Positions 1 through 8,665 of a stretch of DNA of 64,000 nucleotides are shown piece by piece; position 1 is the stretch's first letter; each line of letters opens with the position of its first letter. A program made the translations under genes and the position numbers. The stretch is from Candidatus Woesearchaeota archaeon (lineage in GTDB: Archaea; Nanobdellota; Nanobdellia; Woesearchaeales; DSVV01), in NCBI GenBank assembly GCA_018657385.1, contig JABHXF010000048.1, forward strand, positions 37,334 through 101,333. Reading direction: 5' to 3'. Below the pieces are notes generated by a model. It was not told the DNA's origin. It saw nothing but the letters and a program-made list of their open reading frames with translations, and ran no database searches.

Positions 1-2556
1 CCAAATCCATCCTATCTGATCCATAATTACATATGCATATGAATTTTTTGTTATTGTTCCTTCAATCTCCTCTTGTCTTTCAGGATTTTTTTTACCTGCA
101 ATTGATAATGTGCATTTTTCAACATTCCATTTTTTGCACTTATTGTATAATCCATTATAATCACGATTAATATCTATTGCAATTCCATATGGGTGTTCAC
201 CAAAATCTTTGCCTTTATTATAAGTACGACCTTCCCTAAATCCATCTATTTCATAAATAGGGAATCCAGAATTAACAATATTTTGTAATGCTGCTTCTAC
301 TAACTTTTTATATTTCCAGCAAACTTCGATTGTATGGCCTGCAATTGTAATAGTTTCTTGATCTTCTCTACATAATGTACAACCAGAATCATGAATCTCT
401 TCTCCAGTAATTGTTGAGTATGATTTCTTTTTTAGACCTTTATCATAATATGTGCATGTTTTAGGTATTGTTCTTGTTTTTTCTGTTTCAATTGTTGATT
501 CTTGTGAAAGTTCTGGTTGAATTAATGGTTCTAGTAAAATAGGATTATTACTTTCCATACTAAAAAATTCTTTTGGAATGTTGCCGTGTTTTGTTTTTGT
601 GTATATGTAATTAACATTGCTTTTATCCTTCAAAGATTTACCTTGTTCATCTGTGTCTGTATCTGGTTTTACAATAATATTAAATTCTACATTAGGATTA
701 TTATTTATTGCTGTTTCATATGCTTTTTGAGCCCAATTACCATAACTAGCATCTAAAAAATCAATCCTATTAACTTTAAAGCCAGATTCAGTAATTCTAT
801 ATAACGGTACACCACCACCACTATGTCCTTTGATTGTAATTGAACCTACTTTTACTCTTGAATCTAATTGACTTAAAACATCTAAAACATTTTGATGTAA
901 TATGTCTATACTTTCATCTTTAGCTGGATACATCCAATAACTATCATAACCTGTACCAGTACAACCTCCTGCTCTAGGGCCTCCACTAAATGGATAAACT
1001 AAAATTACATTTCTTTTTGGATCTTTTCCAAGTTTTTCAGTTTCTTCTAATACTTCTTTTAATATTTCTAATCCTGAATCATGTGTAGATCCTTGATCTT
1101 TTGGGCATTTATTATATGAATCCTTGTTTGGATTAGTATACCATTCCTTTTTTTCACATAAACTTGTTCCTGTTATACAAGCAGGAACTTGTTCATTAAG
1201 TAAATAACCATGGCTGCCATGGAAATAATAAATTATTTCAAATTCTCTACCACAATCAGAATTTTCAGGAATTACAACTGCAACATCTCTATTTGCATTA
1301 CCACTTAACTTTCCAACCCATGTTTTACCTTTGATCTTTGCAGTTTCTTCAACTAACGTTTGTTTAGGTGTTCCTCCAACTAATGATTTGTAGCCATCAC
1401 TATTACATAAAATACTTGTTTGAACAGATACTTTTGATGCTTCATATTTTTCAATTCCTTTTTTAATTGCTTGTGCTATCTTTGATTTAGCATCTTCTGT
1501 GTATAATGGGTTGTTTTCAAGATTTAAATTTCCTAATTCAAGTTTGATAGCAAGTTTACTTTTTGTATTAGTGGTATCAATTGTTTGTTGATTTACAAAT
1601 AAAGTAGGATCTTGTTGTTGTGTGGTTGTTAATACTTTTTTATCACTTATTTCTGGGAATACTTTTATGATCTCATCTAATATGGTTGTTGCAAGGAAAC
1701 TGCTTTGTTCATTGTTTTCAGGAACATATGCATAAATTGGATTGCTAGTACTTCCTCCACTATTATCAAGAGTTTCTAGGCTCATTCCAATGCTTAATAT
1801 TAAATCAGCTTTTTTAGGTATTAAGTTTAATCTTTTTTCCATTGTAAAATCTTGTTGTGGTTGTTTTTGTGTTCTTGCTTGAATAATTGTTTTTTCTAAT
1901 GAAAGAAGTTGAGCAAGATTAGCAGTGATCTCATAACTTAAGAAATGTTCTGCTCCTGCTTTTCCTTGTTTTAAATCTTGTATTCCTGAACTAAAATGAC
2001 CACCTACTGCATCTATTACTAATAACTTAATTGGTTGTACATTTGATGTAAGCTTATATTCTGTAGAAGGAGATTCTTGAATTAATGCAGTATTATCATG
2101 TTTTAAGCCAACCATTCCTTTTGCATGTATTGAAAATGCATTATTAAAATTAGTTAATGTAAATCTTGTTGCATTTGTTAAAATATAAAGCCCATGTTCT
2201 AAATTGTTATTGTAAAAATAAGGGTAACTTAGTTTTGAGTAGAAATTTTCAGAAATTGTAATTTGGTTATTGTAAAATTCAAAATTATAAGTATCTTCTT
2301 CATCAAACACATGTAAAAAATCAAACATACTATCTCCTGCTTTTTTTGGAACATACTGGTATGCAACATTACCTGGCACAGATTGTATTGTATTACTAAG
2401 TAAACTTAGATCTCTTGTAATTAATTTTTTCTCATATAGTTTATTATCTTCTAAGGAATAAAGGTAAAAAGATACCCCTCCAAATACAACTAAACCTAGA
2501 ATTAGTTCTATGATTAATAGCTTCGCTATACTAATACCCCTTTTATTTTTAAACAT
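1..2556 (-). CDS. Pilin-like N-terminus fused to amidase_3-like, esterase-like and M15/VanY-like peptidase domains (partial at C-terminus)
   Basis: Reading the minus strand from an ATG at 2556 gives 852 open codons that run off the window edge. Residues 1-32 are a short basic head (MFKNKRG) followed by a hydrophobic segment, like a class III pilin signal. Residues about 176-372 follow the amidase_3 pattern: IDAVGGH with H187, a YEITANLA helix with E209, and LELG with E340 followed by an AxxKGIEKY end. The usual SxHxN histidine is missing (SIG, G257), so the zinc site looks degenerate. Residues about 440-660 look like an alpha/beta-hydrolase esterase: FHG at 445, GHSGG with S579, and a late H657. 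Residues about 750-852 match the M15 D-Ala-D-Ala carboxypeptidase/endopeptidase fold: R774/R777, then HPYGIAID giving zinc ligands H788 and D795, ending at GWIW. The last zinc histidine would lie outside the window. I infer an extracellular, membrane-anchored protein aimed at a peptidoglycan-like or peptide target. Confidence 0.8.
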   Translation of the reverse strand, partial: MFKNKRGISIAKLLIIELILGLVVFGGVSFYLYSLEDNKLYEKKLITRDLSLLSNTIQSVPGNVAYQYVPKKAGDSMFDFLHVFDEEDTYNFEFYNNQITISENFYSKLSYPYFYNNNLEHGLYILTNATRFTLTNFNNAFSIHAKGMVGLKHDNTALIQESPSTEYKLTSNVQPIKLLVIDAVGGHFSSGIQDLKQGKAGAEHFLSYEITANLAQLLSLEKTIIQARTQKQPQQDFTMEKRLNLIPKKADLILSIGMSLETLDNSGGSTSNPIYAYVPENNEQSSFLATTILDEIIKVFPEISDKKVLTTTQQQDPTLFVNQQTIDTTNTKSKLAIKLELGNLNLENNPLYTEDAKSKIAQAIKKGIEKYEASKVSVQTSILCNSDGYKSLVGGTPKQTLVEETAKIKGKTWVGKLSGNANRDVAVVIPENSDCGREFEIIYYFHGSHGYLLNEQVPACITGTSLCEKKEWYTNPNKDSYNKCPKDQGSTHDSGLEILKEVLEETEKLGKDPKRNVILVYPFSGGPRAGGCTGTGYDSYWMYPAKDESIDILHQNVLDVLSQLDSRVKVGSITIKGHSGGGVPLYRITESGFKVNRIDFLDASYGNWAQKAYETAINNNPNVEFNIIVKPDTDTDEQGKSLKDKSNVNYIYTKTKHGNIPKEFFSMESNNPILLEPLIQPELSQESTIETEKTRTIPKTCTYYDKGLKKKSYSTITGEEIHDSGCTLCREDQETITIAGHTIEVCWKYKKLVEAALQNIVNSGFPIYEIDGFREGRTYNKGKDFGEHPYGIAIDINRDYNGLYNKCKKWNVEKCTLSIAGKKNPERQEEIEGTITKNSYAYVIMDQIGWIW

Positions 2557-2696
2557 GATAATATATTTATATATTTATAGATTTATATAGTTTTTGTTAT
2601 ATATTACTAATTATAATATAACTTAATTTATAATTATAATCTTTTATATATTTCATTTAATATTAAATCTATTAATTAAAGAACATTCTTTACTAT

Positions 2697-4625
2697 CTAT
2701 TTTGCTTTGAAGAAGCTAGTTGATTCTTTATGTAAGCAAAGCTCCCCACTTTCTAATTTTACAATACTTAAATCTTTATCTTGTGGCCCAATGATTATTT
2801 GATCAATATTTGAATTATAATTTCCTAAATGATCAACATAACAATCAATATTTATGGGATATTTTTTTTGACCAATTGTTTTGTATAATTTTATTGTTTC
2901 TTTCTCAGGTCCGTTATATTCTAAATATGCTATTCCTTCATCAATTCTTATTATCCATCCCTTGCTTTTTTCTTTTGTACTTGCCACTAATGTGTTTACA
3001 ACAGGTTCATTACAACTAAGTTTGTTGCTTTTTACTGATTCTTGAATCTTATTATTAAGAATTTCTAATTTTATTTTCTTTCCTCCTTGATTAATTTCAT
3101 CATCTTCATCATAAATCTCAATTATTTTTTCTTCAGTTAAACTAAATAAATTAACAAAACTATGGCTCTTATCCTTTATAAAAATATGTGGGGTAAAATA
3201 TAATAAATATCTTCCATCTTCTTCAACTTTGAAAATATTAATATTTCTAACATCAAAATCATCTAAAATATATGTGTTTGGGCCTTCTTGATTGGCAATT
3301 ATTTCAGAAATAATTGTTTCTTGTCCCTTCTTTATTTGGATATATGGTTTTATATTATAATCAACTCTTATTTCATAAATATAATTGTTTAGTTGTTCTG
3401 TAACATATGCATCATCTGTATAGTCTGAATCATAATCATCTTCTTGGGTAGTAGAATCTGTGTTTGTTTCTTCTTCCTCATCATCTGTATATGGTAATTC
3501 ATAATTATATCTTCCTTCCCCATCTGCATATTCAATCATTTCATTTACTTTTTCAATTCTATCTTCCCAAAATGGTATGTTCTCTTCATTTTCTCCTGAT
3601 GGGAATTCCATGCAATAGCCTGCTTCAACTGAATATGTTGAATCAATAGTCATTAAGTAGTCTGTCTGCAAATTATCATTGATTTGGTCACAAAAAATAA
3701 GATGTTGTTCAGGTTCTTCTAATTTTAATCTGAACATTTCAATTAAATTGTGTGAATATGGTCCATCGCTTTCTAACCACTTGAATTTTCCAGCAGAAGT
3801 TTCAAGGGCATAAGTTTTAATTTTTTTAGGGATTCCTTGTTCTAATTCATATACTTCAATAAGGTTCTCTTCTATTTCATAATTGCTTGTTATAGGATAA
3901 TAATAAATTCTTGGTTTTAATTCTAATCCTTCATATATATTAATTGCTTCTTGATTAAGTTCATCAGTAAGACCATGTGTTTCTAAACTACATTTTTGTA
4001 TTGCATTGTTTAGATTTTCTATTGTTTTTAAGGATTGTTTTTCATCTAATCCTGCAAGACAATCACAGTATCCATGTCTACATGGTCCTGCATCACATAA
4101 TGCTACTTCTTCATTAGCTCTTCTTATCATTAGACTAAAAAATTTCTTTTTATCTTCGTTATATTCTTTTTGATAAAGTTCTACATATGGTGCTTTGTTC
4201 CATCTATACTGAGAAAAACTAAGAACCATATTATCTACATTAGACTTAACTTTTTTACAAATAATTGGTGTTTCACATTCATCTAATTTTCCTTCACATA
4301 AACATAAACAATCTGAATTTATACATTCTTGATCCTCAATATTTATTTTATTTTTAGCACTCATGCTATTTACTATTGAATATTCTTCTGGATCACCAAG
4401 ATCAATTGAATATTGTAAAATCGGGAAATGTGGTGGGAGATTTTGGATGGTGTCAATTAATCCTAAAAAATTGCTTTTAACATTTTCTTCATTATTATCT
4501 TGAAAGAATATATTATAAATTGCAGCAGCAAGAAAAAAGATTACCACCAAAACAATTAATCCTCTAATTAAATTAACTAAGAATTCTAAATCTATTAATC
4601 CTTTTTTGTACCTCTTTTTTGACAT
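2697..4625 (-). CDS. Large membrane-anchored surface protein with pilin-like start, unknown function
   Basis: This 642-residue protein is not recognised. The first 22 or so residues are basic and end in a KKG motif (RYKKGLIDLEFL), followed by a strongly hydrophobic segment to about residue 43, as in archaeal pilin-like proteins. The rest is hydrophilic and presumably outside the cell. Residues about 100-125 hold a Cys-rich patch (CINSDCLCLCEGKLDEC) and about 178-190 another (CDAGPCRHGYCDC), so disulfides or metal binding are likely. A low-complexity acidic/Thr stretch lies near residues 380-405, and the C-terminal half looks beta-rich. It sits between the chimeric wall-hydrolase-like gene and three small pilin-like genes on the same strand, so a shared surface structure is plausible. 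Confidence 0.75.
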   Translation of the reverse strand: MSKKRYKKGLIDLEFLVNLIRGLIVLVVIFFLAAAIYNIFFQDNNEENVKSNFLGLIDTIQNLPPHFPILQYSIDLGDPEEYSIVNSMSAKNKINIEDQECINSDCLCLCEGKLDECETPIICKKVKSNVDNMVLSFSQYRWNKAPYVELYQKEYNEDKKKFFSLMIRRANEEVALCDAGPCRHGYCDCLAGLDEKQSLKTIENLNNAIQKCSLETHGLTDELNQEAINIYEGLELKPRIYYYPITSNYEIEENLIEVYELEQGIPKKIKTYALETSAGKFKWLESDGPYSHNLIEMFRLKLEEPEQHLIFCDQINDNLQTDYLMTIDSTYSVEAGYCMEFPSGENEENIPFWEDRIEKVNEMIEYADGEGRYNYELPYTDDEEEETNTDSTTQEDDYDSDYTDDAYVTEQLNNYIYEIRVDYNIKPYIQIKKGQETIISEIIANQEGPNTYILDDFDVRNINIFKVEEDGRYLLYFTPHIFIKDKSHSFVNLFSLTEEKIIEIYDEDDEINQGGKKIKLEILNNKIQESVKSNKLSCNEPVVNTLVASTKEKSKGWIIRIDEGIAYLEYNGPEKETIKLYKTIGQKKYPINIDCYVDHLGNYNSNIDQIIIGPQDKDLSIVKLESGELCLHKESTSFFKAK

Positions 4626-4656
4626 TTTTAATTTTAATCCCTAAGCTTAGAATAAT

Positions 4657-4938
4657 TTAAGTTACTGTTTGTTCACCTTGTTCTTCACAATGTATTTCTT
4701 TTCCATTAACTGTAATTGGTTCATTATATATTCCATCTTCACCACAAATGATATTTTCTTTTTTTGTAAAATCACATCTGCATTGTGGATGAACTATCCA
4801 TGGTTCAAGTTTATCTTTTTGTTCATTTGCCCAAGCAGTTGATCTTGCATAAAAAACTATTACTCCTCCCACTAATATCATAATTAATAAAAATAAACCA
4901 AGGGTTTGTGGTATTGAAAGTTGTGCTTTTTTTCTCAT
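4657..4938 (-). CDS. Small pilin-like protein (93 aa)
   Basis: The protein begins MRKKAQLSIPQ and continues into a hydrophobic segment to about residue 32, which matches the KKAQ-type archaeal prepilin signal seen in its neighbours. The remaining 60 residues hold four cysteines (QCRCDF, ICGED, HCEEQ), so the short ectodomain is probably disulfide-bonded. A purine-rich stretch precedes the ATG (AGGTG at about 4946-4950 on the minus strand). It lies 31 nt from the 642-residue gene and 17 nt from the next Cys-rich pilin-like gene, so the three probably form one transcript. Exact role unknown; minor pilin or pseudopilin is the best guess. Confidence 0.7.
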   Translation of the reverse strand: MRKKAQLSIPQTLGLFLLIMILVGGVIVFYARSTAWANEQKDKLEPWIVHPQCRCDFTKKENIICGEDGIYNEPITVNGKEIHCEEQGEQTVT

Positions 4939-4955
4939 TTATTCCACCTGTATTA

Positions 4956-5330
4956 TTATTGTTTCTTTTTACAACATCTATTACTACCAGTGCAATCTGC
5001 TGGTCCTAGATCATCAATAGATTCACATGTACTTTCACAAAAACCACCGCTTGCTTTACAATTGCTGTAACAACATACCTCATCTGCTTTTGAACATTTG
5101 AAATCTATTTTTTGTGAGTAATACCATTTTGAATTATCTTCGCCTGGACAATTATCTTTAGCAACACATGCTCCTCCTGGCTTTGATTCACAACCACTTA
5201 TACTCATGGAAAATAATGATATCTTTCCAGAAAATACAATTATTAATACAACTACAACTACTAATACAATAACAGCTCCTGCTACCATGTTTAAACTTAA
5301 ACCTTGAGCTTTTTTATTCATTTTGTACAT
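4956..5330 (-). CDS. Cys-rich pilin-like protein (124 aa)
   Basis: The N-terminus MYKMNKKAQGLSLN leads into a Val/Ile-rich membrane segment to about residue 34, giving the same KKAQ/KKG signature as the flanking genes. The ectodomain of about 90 residues carries 14 cysteines, including VCCYSNC, GGFCESTC and a terminal RCCKKK, a density that suggests a small disulfide-stapled fold. AGGTGA stands just upstream of the first ATG; an ATG three codons in (5321) is an alternative start. No enzyme motif is visible. I infer a minor pilin with an exposed knot-like domain. Confidence 0.7.
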   Translation of the reverse strand: MYKMNKKAQGLSLNMVAGAVIVLVVVVVLIIVFSGKISLFSMSISGCESKPGGACVAKDNCPGEDNSKWYYSQKIDFKCSKADEVCCYSNCKASGGFCESTCESIDDLGPADCTGSNRCCKKKQ

Positions 5331-5394
5331 GTTATCACCTTTTAATCTTCTTTTCTTGAATAATTTTGATTATTATTTGTTTTATAAATCTGGA

Positions 5395-5952
5395 TTATCC
5401 TGTTAACTTAATTGATAATTGTGCATAATAATTACTATCAGGATAATTTTGTTTATATTCCTTAACTAATTCATTTGCTTCTTCACTCATACCTTTTTTA
5501 ATATAAATACTTGTTAAATCTGAATATGCTGTATCAATCATTTGTTGTTGTGCATTTGGTTTTTTCTGAATGAAAAGTCTATAATGTAACATTGCCTCAT
5601 CATATTTATTAGTTTCAAAAAAAGATTTAGCTATATAATAACGTTGAGTATCAACAATATTGTCTGAGCCTGGAGAATTAATTAATTCTTGGTATTTTGT
5701 AGCTGCTGAATCATAATTATGTTGTTGTGCATATAATTTTCCTTCATTTGCTAATGTGATGAAGTGTTGTTCTTGTTGTTTTGATTCTGCTAATTGATCT
5801 TCATAATCTAATGGTGTGTCTACAATATATTTTGTGATTCCAGGCAACCAATTGACTAAAATCAGATAACTTAAACCTGCAATAGCTATAATGCTTAAAA
5901 CTAATCTAGCTGTTTTTCCTAACATTAATTCTTGGGCTTTTTTATTTCTCAT
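5395..5952 (-). CDS. Membrane-anchored TPR-like protein with pilin-like start (185 aa)
   Basis: The protein starts MRNKKAQELMLG and has one hydrophobic segment to about residue 32, again with the KKAQ signature. Residues about 55-180 are helical and read as tetratricopeptide-like repeats: paired helices with YDSAATKYQELI, DEAMLHYRLFI and EEANELVKEYKQ, spaced about 35 residues apart and resembling outer-membrane assembly TPR proteins. TPRs scaffold protein complexes, so this may assemble or anchor the pilin-like products encoded beside it. It lies in the same minus-strand run, 64 nt upstream of the Cys-rich gene. Confidence 0.7.
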   Translation of the reverse strand: MRNKKAQELMLGKTARLVLSIIAIAGLSYLILVNWLPGITKYIVDTPLDYEDQLAESKQQEQHFITLANEGKLYAQQHNYDSAATKYQELINSPGSDNIVDTQRYYIAKSFFETNKYDEAMLHYRLFIQKKPNAQQQMIDTAYSDLTSIYIKKGMSEEANELVKEYKQNYPDSNYYAQLSIKLTG

Positions 5953-6000
5953 TTTAATTTTGTTTAACTTTGAATTTATTATCGGATTTGCTTTTTTATA

Positions 6001-6147
6001 TTATCCTAACATAAGTACATTTAATACATCACCTGCTTTTGGAATAATCAACCAAGCTAATAAAGAAGCAATTGCTAATAAAACAATAACTTTCCAAATA
6101 AGATCAAAAGATTTACTTATCATAAATGCTTTTTTGCTTTTTCTCAT
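6001..6147 (-). CDS. 48-residue single-span membrane protein of the pilin-like cluster
   Basis: A 48-codon ORF on the minus strand starts at ATG 6147. It reads MRKSKKAFMISKSFDLIW, then a hydrophobic helix (VIVLLAIASLLAWLII), then a short polar tail ending NVLMLG. The basic head with KKAF followed by one helix repeats the plan of the larger neighbours but without an ectodomain. It is the first gene of the minus-strand run, 48 nt before the TPR-like gene, and faces the divergent RNase J promoter. It may be a core subunit or simply a small membrane peptide. Confidence 0.6.
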   Translation of the reverse strand: MRKSKKAFMISKSFDLIWKVIVLLAIASLLAWLIIPKAGDVLNVLMLG

Positions 6148-6239
6148 TAATATGCCTCTTTTTTGTATTAATATAAATATCTATTAAATATGTAATTATT
6201 CCTATATATTTAACATATATATTTTGTTATTTAAAAAGA

Positions 6240-6249
6240 TTTATAAATA
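6240..6249 (+). promoter_or_regulatory. TATA box of the RNase J gene
   Basis: TTTATAAATA is centred about 26 nt before the ATG at 6270, so transcription should start at or next to the start codon (leaderless mRNA). There is no Shine-Dalgarno sequence before the ATG. Confidence 0.65.
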
Positions 6250-6269
6250 TACCTCTTGTTTTTAGGTAT

Positions 6270-7610
6270 ATGATAGAAATATGCTCAATTGGTGGTTATG
6301 ACGAAATAGGGAAGAATATGACTGCCATTAAGATAGATAATCAAGTGGTTATCATAGATATGGGGTTATATCTGCCAAGTTACATAGAAATTACAGAAGA
6401 TGAGGATATTAAACAAGTTCCAGTTAAAAGATTAGTTGAAGTTGGTGCAATACCAGATGATAGTGTTATTTCAGATTGGAAAAAAGATGTTTGTGCCATA
6501 ATTCCAACACATGCACATCTTGATCATTTAGGTGCATTGCCATTTATTTCTAACAAATATGATGCAGATATTTTATGTACACCATATACTAGAGAATTAA
6601 TCTTAACAATTTGCAGGGATGAAAGATTAAAATTAAATAATAAAATTAAACCATTATCTTCAAACTCAAAATATAAAATTAATTTAGAAGATGGTTCTGA
6701 AGGAATTGAAATTGAATTTATACATACCACTCATTCAACACCCCAGGCAGTTATGGTTGCAATTCATTCAAAATATGGGACTGTATTATATTGTAATGAT
6801 TTTAAGTTTGATAGTTTTCCAGTGCTTGGAAAAAAACCTAATTTTAAACGATTAAAAGAATTAGGAGAAAAAGGTTGTGTTAAAGTATTAATTAGTGATT
6901 CAACAGGAGCTGAAAATGCAAGCAAAACACCTTCAGAAAGTGTTGCAAGACAAATGTTAAAAGATTTATTATTAGGTATAAATGCTGAGGACAAAGCTAT
7001 TTTAGTTACAACCTTTTCATCACATATTGCAAGATTAAAATCTATTATTGATTATGCTAAACGTATAGATAGAAAAGTATTAATGTTAGGAAGGAGTTTA
7101 GCTAAATATGTTCATGCAGCAGAAAATGTTAACTTAGTAGACTTTTCTAAAGATGTAAAAATTGTTAAATATAGTAATAAAGTTCAAAATGCACTGAAAT
7201 TAATTGAGAAAAACAAACATAAATATTTAATTATTGCAACTGGTCATCAAGGTGAATCAAAAGCAGTATTGAGTAAAATTGCAAGAGGGGATTTCAAATT
7301 TAAATTAGAGAAAGATGATTCTGTGATTTTTTCATGTAGTGTTATTCCTAATAAAATTAATATTGAAGCAAGAGATGTATTAGAAAAAGAATTAAAAAAG
7401 AGGCAAGTTAGGATTTTTAAAGATATTCATGTAAGTGGTCATGCATCAAGAGAAGATTTGAGGGATTTAATTAATATGGTTAAACCAAATATTATTATTC
7501 CTGCACATTGTGAACCAGATATGAAAGAAGCAATGAAAGAATTAGCAGAAGAATGCGATGTGCCTAAGGTATTATTGATGGGTGATGGGGAACGGTTTAA
7601 AGTTGAATAG
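6270..7610 (+). CDS. rnj: Archaeal RNase J-type metallo-beta-lactamase/beta-CASP ribonuclease
   Basis: The 446-residue product carries the metallo-beta-lactamase signature THAHLDH (residues 80-86). Further metal-site motifs follow: HTTHSTPQA near 152, YCNDFK near 174, STGA near 211, and late histidines in VSGHAS and PAHCEP. This order and length match the RNase J branch of beta-CASP nucleases, which degrade RNA 5' to 3' and can act as endonucleases. It acts in the cytoplasm in mRNA decay and processing. The TATA box spacing supports the ATG at 6270 as a leaderless start. It is transcribed alone, divergent from the pilin-like cluster, and followed by a long imperfect hairpin. Confidence 0.92.
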   Translation: MIEICSIGGYDEIGKNMTAIKIDNQVVIIDMGLYLPSYIEITEDEDIKQVPVKRLVEVGAIPDDSVISDWKKDVCAIIPTHAHLDHLGALPFISNKYDADILCTPYTRELILTICRDERLKLNNKIKPLSSNSKYKINLEDGSEGIEIEFIHTTHSTPQAVMVAIHSKYGTVLYCNDFKFDSFPVLGKKPNFKRLKELGEKGCVKVLISDSTGAENASKTPSESVARQMLKDLLLGINAEDKAILVTTFSSHIARLKSIIDYAKRIDRKVLMLGRSLAKYVHAAENVNLVDFSKDVKIVKYSNKVQNALKLIEKNKHKYLIIATGHQGESKAVLSKIARGDFKFKLEKDDSVIFSCSVIPNKINIEARDVLEKELKKRQVRIFKDIHVSGHASREDLRDLINMVKPNIIIPAHCEPDMKEAMKELAEECDVPKVLLMGDGERFKVE

Positions 7611-7626
7611 TTAAGGTTGTGAGTTC

Positions 7627-7735
7627 TGAGTAAGTAGTTATGAGTTGGTTGTCAGTTAATTAGTTATTAGTGAACTCAGTAACCACATAACTCCTTACTG
7701 ATAACCAACTCATGACCCAAAACTCATTACTCATT
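7627..7735. repeat. Long imperfect inverted repeat (hairpin) between rnj and pcn
   Basis: ATGAGTTGGTTGTCAGT at 7640-7656 pairs with ACTGATAACCAACTCAT at 7697-7713 with one G-T mismatch. The pairing continues outward imperfectly (TGAGTAAGTAGTT near 7627 against the complement of the segment near 7720-7735) and inward through AGTTAT/ATAACT. The arms contain repeated GAGTTNTGAGT-like words. It could end the RNase J transcript, be a small palindromic repeat unit, or form a structured RNA. No transposase is next to it. Confidence 0.6.
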
Positions 7736-7890
7736 ACAATTTTAAAATATATATTATTATGTGTATGTTCTAGTATATTATTATATAAATAAAACTAAAT
7801 CTTTAAATATCGGTGGGTATTCTCAGGATATATAATAATAATATATGTATTGTAACATAATAATTTGACACCTAAAGGGGGTAATGAAAA

Positions 7891-8634
7891 ATGAAATTAA
7901 CACTAGCAGAGCCAAAATATCTAAAAGAGAGTATTTCTATCATATCAGAATTAGTTAACGAAGCAAGATTTAAGATTACTAAAAATGCAATTGAATTAGT
8001 AGCAATGGATCCAGCAAATGTAGCAATGGTTGTATTTAAACTATTATCTAGTATATTTGTAGAATATGATGTACAAGAAGACACAGAATTAGCTATTAAC
8101 TTAAGTAATCTTAAGCAAGTGCTTAGGAGAATTAAGCCAAATGATATGTTAAGTCTAGAATTAGCAGAAAACAAACTAAAAATTATTTTAGATGGAACAT
8201 CAAAAAGAACTTTTTCCCTACCTATTATTGAATTAGAAGAAAAAGAACAAAAAGTTCCAGAACTAAGTTTTCCAATTGTTATTTCTGCTCCATCTTCAAT
8301 GTTAAGTGACGCTGTTGAAGACGTGGATATTATTGGAGAAAGTGTTAGTCTTATGGTTGAAAATAATAAATTAGTTATTTCAGCAGAAAGTGATTTGAGT
8401 GAAGCAAACATTGCAATTAGTGAAAGTGATGATGTTAAAATAATTAATGAATCTGGTGACAAAGTAAAAGCAAAGTATAGTATTGAATATTTGAAAAAGA
8501 TGATTAGTTGTGCTAAACTTGTTCCAGATGTTAAAATTAACTTTAACAAAGATTATCCACTAAGATTAGACTATAGGGCTGTAGATAAAATTATGCTTAG
8601 TTTTATTTTAGCTCCAAGAGTAGAGAATGATTAA
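7891..8634 (+). CDS. pcn: DNA polymerase sliding clamp (PCNA)
   Basis: The 247-residue length and sequence are typical of archaeal PCNA: N-terminal MKLTLAEPKYLKES, the conserved AIELVAMDPANVAMV strand near residues 31-45, an interdomain region rich in acidic residues, and the closing strand MLSFILAPRV. PCNA forms a ring around DNA and tethers DNA polymerase, ligase and nucleases. GGGGGT at 7877-7882 lies 8 nt before the ATG at 7891; an ATG at 7884 is in another frame. It is a single-gene unit; the next gene is convergent. Confidence 0.95.
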   Translation: MKLTLAEPKYLKESISIISELVNEARFKITKNAIELVAMDPANVAMVVFKLLSSIFVEYDVQEDTELAINLSNLKQVLRRIKPNDMLSLELAENKLKIILDGTSKRTFSLPIIELEEKEQKVPELSFPIVISAPSSMLSDAVEDVDIIGESVSLMVENNKLVISAESDLSEANIAISESDDVKIINESGDKVKAKYSIEYLKKMISCAKLVPDVKINFNKDYPLRLDYRAVDKIMLSFILAPRVEND

Positions 8635-8665
8635 TTAGTTTTAATTTATTTTTTATTTTTCTTAT

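Noticed and set aside
7627..7735. CRISPR repeat or insertion sequence end
   Set aside because: Only two arms in inverted orientation, no spacers and no transposase nearby.
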